Shown piece by piece: positions 56,153 through 63,674 of a stretch of DNA of 64,000 nucleotides. Positions within the stretch are counted from its first letter, which is position 1. The number at the start of each line of letters is the position of its first letter. Source of the stretch: Chloroflexota bacterium (GTDB lineage: Bacteria; Chloroflexota; Anaerolineae; 4572-78; J111); the NCBI GenBank assembly GCA_016860845.1, contig BOKF01000015.1:62001-126000 (forward strand), read 5' to 3'. The notes beneath the pieces are model-generated. The model searched no databases. It was not told the origin of the DNA and was given only the letters and a program-made list of their open reading frames with translations. The translations under genes were made by a program, and so were the position numbers.

Positions 56153-56950
56153 TTAGGGGTGAGAGGCCGGCTTCTCAAACAGATTTTTCGAGCCGTCGGG
56201 GTTGGCTGGCAGAGGGGGTAGTGGGGAAACCAGGATACGGCGCTGGGGAATAAGCCGCGTCCCCGCCAGGCGAAGCACAGTGTACATAGCCTTATAAATT
56301 TCTCGTTGGGATATTTTGGATTGCCCATGGGTGCGGTTGGCAAAGGTGATCGGAATCTCGCCCACCTGATAGCCCTGGCGCTGGCACTTGAACAACATCT
56401 CAACCAGGAAGGAGTAGCCGTTAGAAAAGATTTTATCCAGGTCAATATTCAGCAAAACTTCGCGATGATAACAGCGAAAACCGGCCGTGCAGTCGTTGGC
56501 TTTGAGGCCAAGCATCGTCCGGGCAAAAGCATTGGCCCCCCAACTCAAAAAACGCCGCTGCCATTCCCAGTTAACGACACCCCCTTGCGGGATGTACCGG
56601 GAGCCGATGGTGATATGATAATGGTCCGCCAGGGTTACCAGGGCCGGAATGTAAGCCGGATCATGCGAAAAATCGGCGTCCATGGTAATCAGCCGGTCCG
56701 CTCCTTCGGCCAGGCCCTTTTTGAACCCGGCGATATAAGCCGTCCCCAGGCCCAATTTTCCGGCTCGATGAATAACACTAACCCGGGGATTTTGTGCGGC
56801 CAGTTTTTGAGCTATCTGGCCGGTGCCATCGGGTGAATTGTCGTCCACTACAATGACCTGAGCATGGATCGGCAAGGCTAAAATCTGTTTCACTAATTCG
56901 CTGATATTGTCTTTTTCATTGTAAGTGGGTATGATAACGCGAATGTCCAA
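56153..56950 (-). CDS. Polyprenol-phosphate mannosyltransferase-like GT2
   Basis: A 265-residue GT-A glycosyltransferase resembling dolichol-phosphate mannose synthase. VIIPTYNEKDN opens the nucleotide-sugar fold; VVDDNSPDGTG and TMDADFSHDP carry the metal and donor-binding aspartates; GSRYIPQGGV and CTAGFRCY follow. The TTG at 56950, with GGGAG six bases upstream, fits the family start; a longer start at 56995 is possible. It would make the lipid-linked sugar used by the neighbouring GT-C enzymes. Confidence 0.85.
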   Translation of the reverse strand: MDIRVIIPTYNEKDNISELVKQILALPIHAQVIVVDDNSPDGTGQIAQKLAAQNPRVSVIHRAGKLGLGTAYIAGFKKGLAEGADRLITMDADFSHDPAYIPALVTLADHYHITIGSRYIPQGGVVNWEWQRRFLSWGANAFARTMLGLKANDCTAGFRCYHREVLLNIDLDKIFSNGYSFLVEMLFKCQRQGYQVGEIPITFANRTHGQSKISQREIYKAMYTVLRLAGTRLIPQRRILVSPLPPLPANPDGSKNLFEKPASHP

Positions 56951-57084
56951 CTCAAACTCCCAATGGATAACAGCTCTTACCTTGAGCGTTTCCAACGCTT
57001 TGGCTATCTTACCACAAAAAAAATCATTGAGCCACTTTGTCGTAAAGGGCGATCATTGCTTGAGTCAAATCGAGGAGGATACGT

Positions 57085-58110
57085 ATGCCAACCGGGAGCA
57101 AAATTATCATCGAAAATCACGCCAGCAAGCTGCTGCGCCACAACCCGCTGGGCGACCCGCCCGACCGCCGCGTGCCGGTTTACCTGCCACCTGGCTATGA
57201 TGATGGCGACACCCGTTACCCGGTCGTTTACCTGCTGACCGGCTTTACCGGACGCGGCACCCTCCTGCTGAATGACTCCGCCTTTGAGGAGACGATCCAA
57301 GAGCGGCTTGACCGGCTGATCCTGGCCGGCGAGGTCCAGCCGCTCATTGTGGTGATGCCCGACTGCTTCACCCGCTACGGTGGCAGCCAGTATCTTAATT
57401 CCAGGGCCACCGGCCCCTATGAGGATTATTTGATTGAGGAGTTGGTTCCTTTTATTGACCGGCGCTACCGCACCCGCGCCGAAGCCGGCTACCGGGCTGT
57501 GGCCGGTAAATCGTCCGGCGGGTATGGAGCGCTGGTCCATGCTATGCGCCACCCCGATGTGTTTGGGGCGCTGGCCTGTCACAGCGGCGATATGTATTTT
57601 GACTACTGCTACAAGCCCGACTTTGTGAAATTTCTCAATGCCACCGGCCGGCTTTCACTGCAAACGCCGGAGGCGCTGGCCCAGTTCCTGGCCGATTTCT
57701 CGCTCAAAATGTTTCCCAAACCGGCCAACTTTTTCGACGTAATCCACATCGCTGCCATGTCGGCCTGCTACTCGCCCAACCCGGCAGCCCCCTGCGGCTT
57801 TGACCTGCCCTTCGACCCCGTGACTGGCGAACTGCGCCCCGAGGTGTGGCAGCGCTGGCTGGCCCACGACCCCATTACTATGCTCCAAGAGGCCCGGCAC
57901 GTCGAAGCCCTGCGCCGGATGAAACTGATCTATCTCGACTGCGGCAGCCGCGACGAGTACGCCCTCCACTACGGCGCGCGCATCTTCTGCCAGCGCCTGG
58001 CCGGACTGAACATCCCCTACCTTTACGAGGAGTTCGACGGCGGGCACCGGGACATCCAGTTCCGGTATGATCATTCGTTCAAGGCGATTTCCGGGGCTTT
58101 TGTAAGCTAA
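57085..58110 (+). CDS. Esterase D/putative esterase family hydrolase
   Basis: A 341-residue alpha/beta hydrolase. RVPVYLPPGYDDGD and YPVVYLLTGFTGRG open the fold; the nucleophile elbow is GKSSGGYG, and the closing histidine is in GGHRDIQF. It resembles the putative esterase (Esterase_D/Fes-like) family and has no signal peptide. A strong GGAGGA precedes the ATG. The natural substrate is unknown. Confidence 0.8.
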   Translation: MPTGSKIIIENHASKLLRHNPLGDPPDRRVPVYLPPGYDDGDTRYPVVYLLTGFTGRGTLLLNDSAFEETIQERLDRLILAGEVQPLIVVMPDCFTRYGGSQYLNSRATGPYEDYLIEELVPFIDRRYRTRAEAGYRAVAGKSSGGYGALVHAMRHPDVFGALACHSGDMYFDYCYKPDFVKFLNATGRLSLQTPEALAQFLADFSLKMFPKPANFFDVIHIAAMSACYSPNPAAPCGFDLPFDPVTGELRPEVWQRWLAHDPITMLQEARHVEALRRMKLIYLDCGSRDEYALHYGARIFCQRLAGLNIPYLYEEFDGGHRDIQFRYDHSFKAISGAFVS

Positions 58111-58133
58111 AAGACTCAGAATGCGATTATGAG

Positions 58134-58184
58134 TCGAAAATCATCCTGAGTAGCCCGAAGGGCGTATCGAAGGGTGATTTTCGA
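58134..58184. repeat. Intergenic cruciform, CATCCTGAG/CGAAGGG type
   Basis: TCGAAAATCA and TGATTTTCGA arms (extendable to 14 bp with one G-U pair) enclose an inner GCCC-GAA-GGGC hairpin. The inner words (CCTGAG, CGAAGGG) recall the element at 4971-5168. It lies between the esterase and LRR lipoprotein genes with no T-run. Confidence 0.5.
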
Positions 58185-58222
58185 GCTAATTTCGAACGCA
58201 ACGAGAGAAGGAAAATAATCGG

Positions 58223-59086
58223 ATGAAATCCTGGTGGACTTTGTTGGTGCTTGGCCTGGGGCTGTTACTGGTCAGTTGCCGCCCGTTCTGGGACAGCAGA
58301 CCGTTAACCGATCAAGAGGTTGTGGACAAGTACTTTGGCCGAAACGCCAAAGCAGAATATGATAGTCAAGGTCGTGTTATCAGCATCATCTGTCCAAGGG
58401 GTTGGGATAGCTCACTTGAAAGGCATATTTTTCAGTTCTTCAATCTCCCTACCGCATGTAAAATTCAGGATAAGGAAACATTACCGCCTGAAATTGGACA
58501 ATTGACAGCCTTACAGGTGCTTTTTTTACGAGAGGGTTCGCTAACTACTCTACCGCCAGAATTTGGGAATTTAACCAACCTGGAACGTCTAGCCCTGTCC
58601 AATAATAGCTTGACCACGCTACCTGCAGAGATGGGACAGTTGAAGAATTTGCATCGTCTTGTTTTGGATAATAACAACCTAACTTCCCTACCTGCGGAGA
58701 TTGGACAGTTAACCAATCTGCAATTACTTAGTTTGGGAGGTAACCGTTTAAGCCTGCTACCCCCAGAGATTGGTCAATTAACCGGCCTGGAAACGCTTTG
58801 GTTAGGCCGCAATCACTTAACTACCCTTCCACCTGAAATCGGGCAGTTAAAAAATTTAAAGAACCTTAACGTGGAGAGAAATACCCTAACCATGCTTCCT
58901 CCCCAAGTTGGGCAGTTAACAAGTTTAGAAGAGCTTAATATAGCGTACAACAATCTGACGACACTTCCTTCAGAGATGGAACAACTGACGAATTTAAAAA
59001 AACTCCTCCTGTGGGAAAATAATTTTGCTTCCCCTCCACATGTAGTTGAACAATTGCGAGCCAGAGGTGTGGATGTAATTCCCTGA
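58223..59086 (+). CDS. Leucine-rich-repeat lipoprotein
   Basis: A 287-residue secreted protein. The signal ends LLVSC, predicting lipid attachment at that Cys. From about residue 85 it is made of some eight regular 23-residue leucine-rich repeats of the form LPPEIGQLTNLxxLxLxxNxLTT. It probably displays a protein-binding surface outside the cell. The ligand is unknown. The next gene also encodes a lipoprotein. Confidence 0.85.
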   Translation: MKSWWTLLVLGLGLLLVSCRPFWDSRPLTDQEVVDKYFGRNAKAEYDSQGRVISIICPRGWDSSLERHIFQFFNLPTACKIQDKETLPPEIGQLTALQVLFLREGSLTTLPPEFGNLTNLERLALSNNSLTTLPAEMGQLKNLHRLVLDNNNLTSLPAEIGQLTNLQLLSLGGNRLSLLPPEIGQLTGLETLWLGRNHLTTLPPEIGQLKNLKNLNVERNTLTMLPPQVGQLTSLEELNIAYNNLTTLPSEMEQLTNLKKLLLWENNFASPPHVVEQLRARGVDVIP

Positions 59087-59173
59087 CTATGATCAGTTTC
59101 TTGCCCATTACTGGCATACCCTCTTCTCAAAGTCATTGCCAAGTGAGTACCAGCATTCGTTGGAGAGATTTTT

Positions 59174-60415
59174 ATGAGACAGCAATTTGTTAAATTCTTC
59201 TTTTTCTTTTGCTTCGAAATTCTGCTTGTCGCTTGTAACCCAGCTACTTCTACTCCTGGAGTTATACTGCCTACTCCTACGGTTACTGCTCCAACCCTCA
59301 CCCTGCCACCGCCTATTCCCTCTCCCTCAGCCACTTTATCTCCTCAGCCAACGGCTATTTCAACCCCTATCGCCTCCCCTTCTTCTGTCGCTACTCGTAT
59401 TAGTGGCACAACTCAGATTCCGGTAATGCCGGGGGCTATATTAGATGAAGCATCAACAGGGTGGGGTATGACCCTCAGTCAATTTTTAGGGCAAGAAGTT
59501 GTCTCCTATAACACATTAACTTCGTCGGAAGCAATACGAGATTTCTACCAAGAAGAAATGGCAAATCAGGGTTGGGAGTGGGTTTTCACTGATATGGGCG
59601 AGTCATTAGCCCTATCACGACCTATCCCAATTTTGGTACAGGAATTTAAACATGGCGCGAACAGATTGGCCGTCGTAGCTATTGAGGGTTTTGGTTTCAG
59701 GAATAATACGCCAGCCATCTTGGTGCTGAGTGGAACAAATGTTTCCAGTGGCGAACTAATAACCTTTTTTCGTAGCTTAATTGCCGGCGGCATAGATTTG
59801 GGTCCGCCCAATAAAAGAGATGTACGATCTCAAGCGATGCGCTTTACTTCCCCATTGCTGCAATTTGATCATCCGTCGAATTGGTTTCCAACCCGACTCC
59901 AGATGAGTGGCTTTCAGACGGATACTCAGGGTAGCACCACTAATATTTTCCCGGAGCCAAGATATTGTGCGTATGATAACGAGACTTGTTTCGTTAACTT
60001 TGCCTTCCTCACCGGTTCCTTATTCGAGGTGCCGGTCATGGTCCGGGTCTACCCTGGTCAGGCTGAAACTACCCTGGACACTTTTGATACCCAAAGATGG
60101 GCCAGGTTAGTAGCCACTGCCGAAAATCCACCCACTTCCCTCAATAACGTCGAACGCCCCGAGGATATGATAGACAAAGGTTCGTTAGAAACAGTAGAAA
60201 CAAAGCTCATCACCCTCAAAAATGGCACTCCTGCGCTTCAACGAGTTTATCGCTGGCGACAGCTTGGGTTATCTATCCCTTTGGTAAGCAGTTATATTCT
60301 CTTCAAACACAAAGACACCATTATTGAATTTCATACCGATCTTACCGAAGAAGAACGGACTTCTCTCGGACCAGCCGTTCAAGAAGTAATTTTAGGCATT
60401 GAGTTAACCTTGTAA
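59174..60415 (+). CDS. Lipoprotein with Pro/Thr-rich linker, unknown function
   Basis: A 413-residue protein with a Phe-rich signal ending LLVAC (lipobox), then about 60 residues rich in Pro, Thr and Ser (a typical surface linker), then an unrecognised globular region. Possible beta-rich parts lie around 90-190 and 220-410. GGAGAG precedes the ATG. It may be co-transcribed with the LRR lipoprotein. No function is proposed. Confidence 0.7.
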   Translation: MRQQFVKFFFFFCFEILLVACNPATSTPGVILPTPTVTAPTLTLPPPIPSPSATLSPQPTAISTPIASPSSVATRISGTTQIPVMPGAILDEASTGWGMTLSQFLGQEVVSYNTLTSSEAIRDFYQEEMANQGWEWVFTDMGESLALSRPIPILVQEFKHGANRLAVVAIEGFGFRNNTPAILVLSGTNVSSGELITFFRSLIAGGIDLGPPNKRDVRSQAMRFTSPLLQFDHPSNWFPTRLQMSGFQTDTQGSTTNIFPEPRYCAYDNETCFVNFAFLTGSLFEVPVMVRVYPGQAETTLDTFDTQRWARLVATAENPPTSLNNVERPEDMIDKGSLETVETKLITLKNGTPALQRVYRWRQLGLSIPLVSSYILFKHKDTIIEFHTDLTEEERTSLGPAVQEVILGIELTL

Positions 60416-60548
60416 TCAACGCCAGCGGCCCGAAGGTCCTGTAAGCCACGCTGAAGATTTGATTTCGCGTTCAATTCGCAAAATTCTTGATTTTGGTAAC
60501 AGTTTATGGTATCCTCCCCCAAGAATAACGGGAAAGGGTTATAAGCTT

Positions 60549-60776
60549 ATGTTTGGGTTTCAACGAATCACATCAGCGCCAGATATTATGGGTGGTAAAG
60601 CCTGCATCCGGGGTATGCGCATAACCGTATCTTTGATTGTCAACCTGGTGGCTAATGGCATGAGCTTTGATGAAATTCTGGCTGAATATCCCGATTTAGA
60701 GGCAGAGGATATTCAAGAAGCGCTGCGCTATGCGGCCTGGGCGGCTGATGATCTGGTCTATGTACCGGCTCGATGA
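60549..60776 (+). CDS. DUF433 antitoxin-like protein
   Basis: A 75-residue protein matching the DUF433 pattern: RITSAPDIMGGKACIRGMRITV, then NLVANGMSFDEILAEYPDLEAEDIQEALRYA with a winged/helical DNA-binding character. DUF433 proteins are commonly antitoxins of PIN-like toxins. The ATG at 60549 is the family start. It overlaps the next gene by four bases (ATGA). Confidence 0.82.
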   Translation: MFGFQRITSAPDIMGGKACIRGMRITVSLIVNLVANGMSFDEILAEYPDLEAEDIQEALRYAAWAADDLVYVPAR

Positions 60777-61147
60777 GCGGCATGAAGCTTTTGTTAGATA
60801 TGGGACTGGCCCGGAGTACGGCGGCTTTTCTTCGTAGTCAGGGCTACGATACTGTTCATTTACGTGAAGAAGGTTTACAGCGTTTGCCTGACGACAAGAT
60901 AATCGAAAAAGCCAGGCTTGAGGAACGCGTTATTGTTACCCATGATTTAGATTTTGGGCGACTCATTGCCTTGAGCCAGAGCCAATTACCCAGTGTGATC
61001 ACGCTCCGGCTGGATAATATGCAGCCCGCTCATGTTACCCCCTATTTGAATGAGGTATTGAGCCGTTTTACCACTGAGTTAGAGGTCGGAGCGCTGGTCA
61101 GTGTTAATGAGCAAGCTTTTCGCATTCGCCTCTTACCTGTCGAGTAA
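60773..61147 (+). CDS. DUF5615 PIN-like toxin protein
   Basis: A 124-residue protein of the DUF5615 PIN-like group, a probable RNase of a toxin-antitoxin pair. Acidic residues of the PIN core are visible in LLLDMGLA, near LREEGLQRLPDDKII and in VTHDLDFGRL. Its start overlaps the DUF433 gene, so antitoxin and toxin would be made together. Toxicity is inferred from family and pairing. Confidence 0.8.
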   Translation: MSGMKLLLDMGLARSTAAFLRSQGYDTVHLREEGLQRLPDDKIIEKARLEERVIVTHDLDFGRLIALSQSQLPSVITLRLDNMQPAHVTPYLNEVLSRFTTELEVGALVSVNEQAFRIRLLPVE

Positions 61148-61180
61148 GCTTTGATTTAGTGGGTGAGTCGGGTGCTGGCT

Positions 61181-61792
61181 TCAAAACAGCCCCCACTTCC
61201 GCTTCTTCACCGCCCCGGCGCTGGCGGGATCGAATTGGACTCCCCACTGTGTTTGTTCGTTGTACCGCGCCTGGTCGAGCTTGGTCTGGCTCAGATTAGC
61301 CTCCCGCAGATTGGCTCCGCTCAAGTCGGCCTGGCGTAAATCGGCCTCGCTCAAGTCGGCTTCATGCAGGTCGGCTCCGCTTAGATTGGCCCCGCTCAAA
61401 TTGGCTTCGGACAGATGGGCCTCTTGCAGTTTAGCCCCCACGAGTTTAGCCTGGCTCAGATTGGCCCCAAACATATCGGCGGCGCTCAGGTTGGCTTCGC
61501 TTAAATCGGCCCCGCTCAAGTCGGCCAGCCGAAAATTGGCAAAGACCAGGTTGGCCCCATGCAGATTGGCCCCCCGCAGCGTGGCCTTGATCAGGTTCGC
61601 AAAGACCAGCGTCGCCTGGCGCAAATTGGCCTGGTCGAGGTTGGTCCGGTTCAGGTTGGCCTCGAGCAGCTCCGCCTCGCTCAAATTGACCCGGGCCAGA
61701 TCGAGTGTGTTCAGCTCCAGCCTCCGCAGGTCGGGCCGTTTGCCTGCTCGCCGGTCCGCTTCGATTTTTTGGATAACTTCGTCACGGTTCAT
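61181..61792 (-). CDS. Pentapeptide-repeat protein
   Basis: A 203-residue protein in which about residues 25-185 are tandem A(D/N)LxxA-type pentapeptides (LSEADLRQADLSGANLREAN and so on), expected to form a right-handed four-sided beta helix. Family members include DNA mimics and effectors, but most have no known role. No signal peptide. It is followed upstream on the same strand by a small GTPase gene, 14 bases away. Confidence 0.9.
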   Translation of the reverse strand: MNRDEVIQKIEADRRAGKRPDLRRLELNTLDLARVNLSEAELLEANLNRTNLDQANLRQATLVFANLIKATLRGANLHGANLVFANFRLADLSGADLSEANLSAADMFGANLSQAKLVGAKLQEAHLSEANLSGANLSGADLHEADLSEADLRQADLSGANLREANLSQTKLDQARYNEQTQWGVQFDPASAGAVKKRKWGLF

Positions 61793-61806
61793 GAGAGTTA
61801 GACCAG

Positions 61807-62331
61807 TTATCTGGCCTCGATGAGCGAGATTAATTGCTCCACCACGGCTCGGGCGGAGGCTTTATCGGTGGCGACACAGGCAACAAGCGGCTGCCTGGCC
61901 GGCAGTTTGAACGCCTCCCTGATTTCGTCGCTGCTCAATCTCTGACGGTCCGCCTTATTGGCTGCCAGCACGTAAGGGACATTTTTGTGCTTCTTGAAAG
62001 CCGCCAGTAGTTCCGCGGCCTGGTTCAGGTGGTGGCGGTCGGTCGAGTCCACCAGAAAGATAAAGCCGTGCATCTCTTCGGCCAAAATATCACGCATGAA
62101 ATCGAACCGATCCTGGCCAGGAGTGCCAAACAAGTGGACCGCGCTGCCGTGATTGATGCGGATTTTGCCGTAATCCAGCGCTACGGTCGTCGTCGCTTTA
62201 ATCTTTTTCTCCCCTTGACTGTGGGTGGCTTTATCGGTATTGACCGGCTCAATCTCCGAAAGAGTCTTAACAAACGTAGTTTTACCGGCGTTAAAAGCGC
62301 CGGTTACAACTAATTTGTACAGTTTGGTCAT
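61807..62331 (-). CDS. Small Arf/MglA-like GTPase
   Basis: A 174-residue G-protein. Walker A is GAFNAGKTT (11-19); the switch II motif is FGTPGQDRF, where Ras-like proteins have DTAGQ; AANKADR gives guanine specificity. This form occurs in bacterial GTPases of the 'GTP-binding protein/ATP-binding' group near roadblock or regulator genes. The ATG at 62331 has AGGAAA upstream. It probably works with a local partner, perhaps the pentapeptide protein. Confidence 0.85.
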   Translation of the reverse strand: MTKLYKLVVTGAFNAGKTTFVKTLSEIEPVNTDKATHSQGEKKIKATTTVALDYGKIRINHGSAVHLFGTPGQDRFDFMRDILAEEMHGFIFLVDSTDRHHLNQAAELLAAFKKHKNVPYVLAANKADRQRLSSDEIREAFKLPARQPLVACVATDKASARAVVEQLISLIEAR

Positions 62332-62511
62332 GACAGATTTCCTTTCAGGCGGGATATTAGGCGGCCATACTTTATGGTAAGTGTAAATCACTACTTTGTC
62401 AAGCAGGTTTCGTCAGACATGCGCGGATCTCCACACTCCAGCAGAACCTCAGAGATAAGTGACGTACATCCTCAAGAATAATGACATTTCCCACTTCAAA
62501 AATTGGAAAGA

Positions 62512-62538
62512 TTGGGTTAAAATTGGGGTATAACCCAA
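62512..62538 (+). promoter_or_regulatory. Inverted repeat at a possible promoter
   Basis: TTGGGTTA and TAACCCAA (8-bp arms, 11 bases apart) flank and overlap a -10-like TATAAC at 62529-62534. It lies 45 bases before the CBS-pair gene. A repressor overlapping the promoter is one reading. The rest of the gap 62332-62582 shows no gene. Confidence 0.35.
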
Positions 62539-62582
62539 ACGTTGAGCCGGCTAATTGCGGCTAAGAACTCAGGAGGCGAACA

Positions 62583-63008
62583 ATGAAAAAAGAGCTAGTT
62601 AAAGATTGGATGACCCGTGAGGTTATCACCATTAACCCGGATATGACTTTACCGGAGGCACACCGGCTCATGACCGATCACAAAATTCGCCGTTTGCCGG
62701 TTATAGATAGTGGTCGTTTGGTGGGGATTGTGACCCTGGGCGATGTCCGGGAGGCTGAGCCTTCAAGCGCCACCTCGCTCAGCATTTGGGAAGTCAACTA
62801 TTTGCTGGCCAAATTAAAAATTGGCGAGATTATGACCCCCAAGCCCATCACGATCTCCGCCGAAGAAACCATTGGTCAGGCCGCTCGGCTCATGTTGGAA
62901 AAAAAGGTGAGTGGTTTACCCGTGGTTGATGAAAAACAGCATGTGATTGGCATTATCACCGAGTCGGACATCTTCCGCATGGTCGTTCAGGAGTGGCACA
63001 AGGAATAG
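62583..63008 (+). CDS. CBS-pair protein
   Basis: A 141-residue protein of two CBS domains (MTREVITINPDMTLPEAHRLM and MTPKPITISAEETIGQAARLM) and nothing else. It is the third CBS-pair protein in the window. AGGAGGCG precedes the ATG. Likely an adenine-nucleotide sensor; partner unknown. Confidence 0.88.
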   Translation: MKKELVKDWMTREVITINPDMTLPEAHRLMTDHKIRRLPVIDSGRLVGIVTLGDVREAEPSSATSLSIWEVNYLLAKLKIGEIMTPKPITISAEETIGQAARLMLEKKVSGLPVVDEKQHVIGIITESDIFRMVVQEWHKE

Positions 63009-63128
63009 ACTTGCCCAATCTTCTGCCCGATACCTGCAACTTTCTGGAGCGATGTGCGTAATGTTTATTGAGCGAGACAAATCTTCCTTCTCTCGCCGTT
63101 ATCAAATACAGAAAGTAGGGTATAAGCA

Positions 63129-63287
63129 ATGGGTTGTGGCAGGTTGATCCTGGCCATTTTACTGCCGCCCCTGGCCGTGTTGGATAAAGGGTGTGGCGCC
63201 GTGATTGTGGTCACCTTGTTGACCATTATGGGTTGGATACCGGGTATTATTGGCGCTTTTGTGCTGGCCGCGATGGAACCAAAATAA
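63129..63287 (+). CDS. YqaE/Pmp3 family small membrane protein
   Basis: A 52-residue protein too short for many gene finders. LILAILLPPLAVLDKGCG and LLTIMGWIPGIIGAFVLA are the two helices and turn of the YqaE/Pmp3 (UPF0057) family, small plasma-membrane proteins linked to salt or stress responses. It lies just before a strong bidirectional terminator. A longer open frame on the opposite strand is a shadow. Confidence 0.85.
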   Translation: MGCGRLILAILLPPLAVLDKGCGAVIVVTLLTIMGWIPGIIGAFVLAAMEPK

Positions 63288-63305
63288 CGATAGATGATTT
63301 GAAAT

Positions 63306-63338
63306 AAAAGAGCCAGGGCATCTTTCCCTGGCTCTTTT
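63306..63338. terminator. Bidirectional terminator shared by yqaE and feoC
   Basis: AAAAGAGCCAGGG and CCCTGGCTCTTTT form a perfect 13-bp stem with a seven-base loop and A/T runs on both sides. It lies between convergent genes: the YqaE-like gene on plus and the FeoC-like gene on minus. Confidence 0.88.
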
Positions 63339-63339
63339 G

Positions 63340-63597
63340 TTATGAGAGAGGTGAACGGGGGGGAGCCAGCAGGTAACTCTTGGCAGAGCTGCTGATAATG
63401 ACGCAGCCGGCTCTGGCCGGGCAAGTATGACAAGCGTTATGCGTGGCGCTGACTTCCAGCAAACGCCCTTTCCTTACCAGGGTGTCTAACATCCCTTCGA
63501 GCGCGCTGGGCGTGATCGCCAATTTTTGGCTTAACTCATCCAGGCACAGCGTGGTCGGCTTCTGTTCAAATTCAGCTAAAATTTGTTTGAGCATCAT
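63340..63597 (-). CDS. feoC: FeoC-like transcriptional regulator
   Basis: An 85-residue winged-helix protein (LDELSQKLAITPSALEGMLDTL) with a C-terminal cysteine cluster CHTCPARAGC that can bind an Fe-S centre, as in FeoC. It lies directly after feoB on the minus strand, the usual feo order. It probably controls or stabilises the ferrous iron transporter. Confidence 0.8.
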   Translation of the reverse strand: MMLKQILAEFEQKPTTLCLDELSQKLAITPSALEGMLDTLVRKGRLLEVSATHNACHTCPARAGCVIISSSAKSYLLAPPRSPLS

Positions 63598-63674
63598 CTT
63601 TAGTAGGTAGTAGGAGCAAGTCTGAAGTAGTAAACCGGCTTCCTGCCACTTGCAACCTGTAACCTGTTACGCTT

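Noticed and set aside
61260..61823. 187-codon open frame on plus opposite the pentapeptide gene
   Set aside because: The repeat structure of the minus-strand gene keeps the opposite frame open; its Ser/Leu/Ala/Arg-rich product is a mirror artefact.
63065..63433. 122-codon frame on minus
   Set aside because: It crosses the YqaE-like gene and the bidirectional terminator and overlaps feoC.
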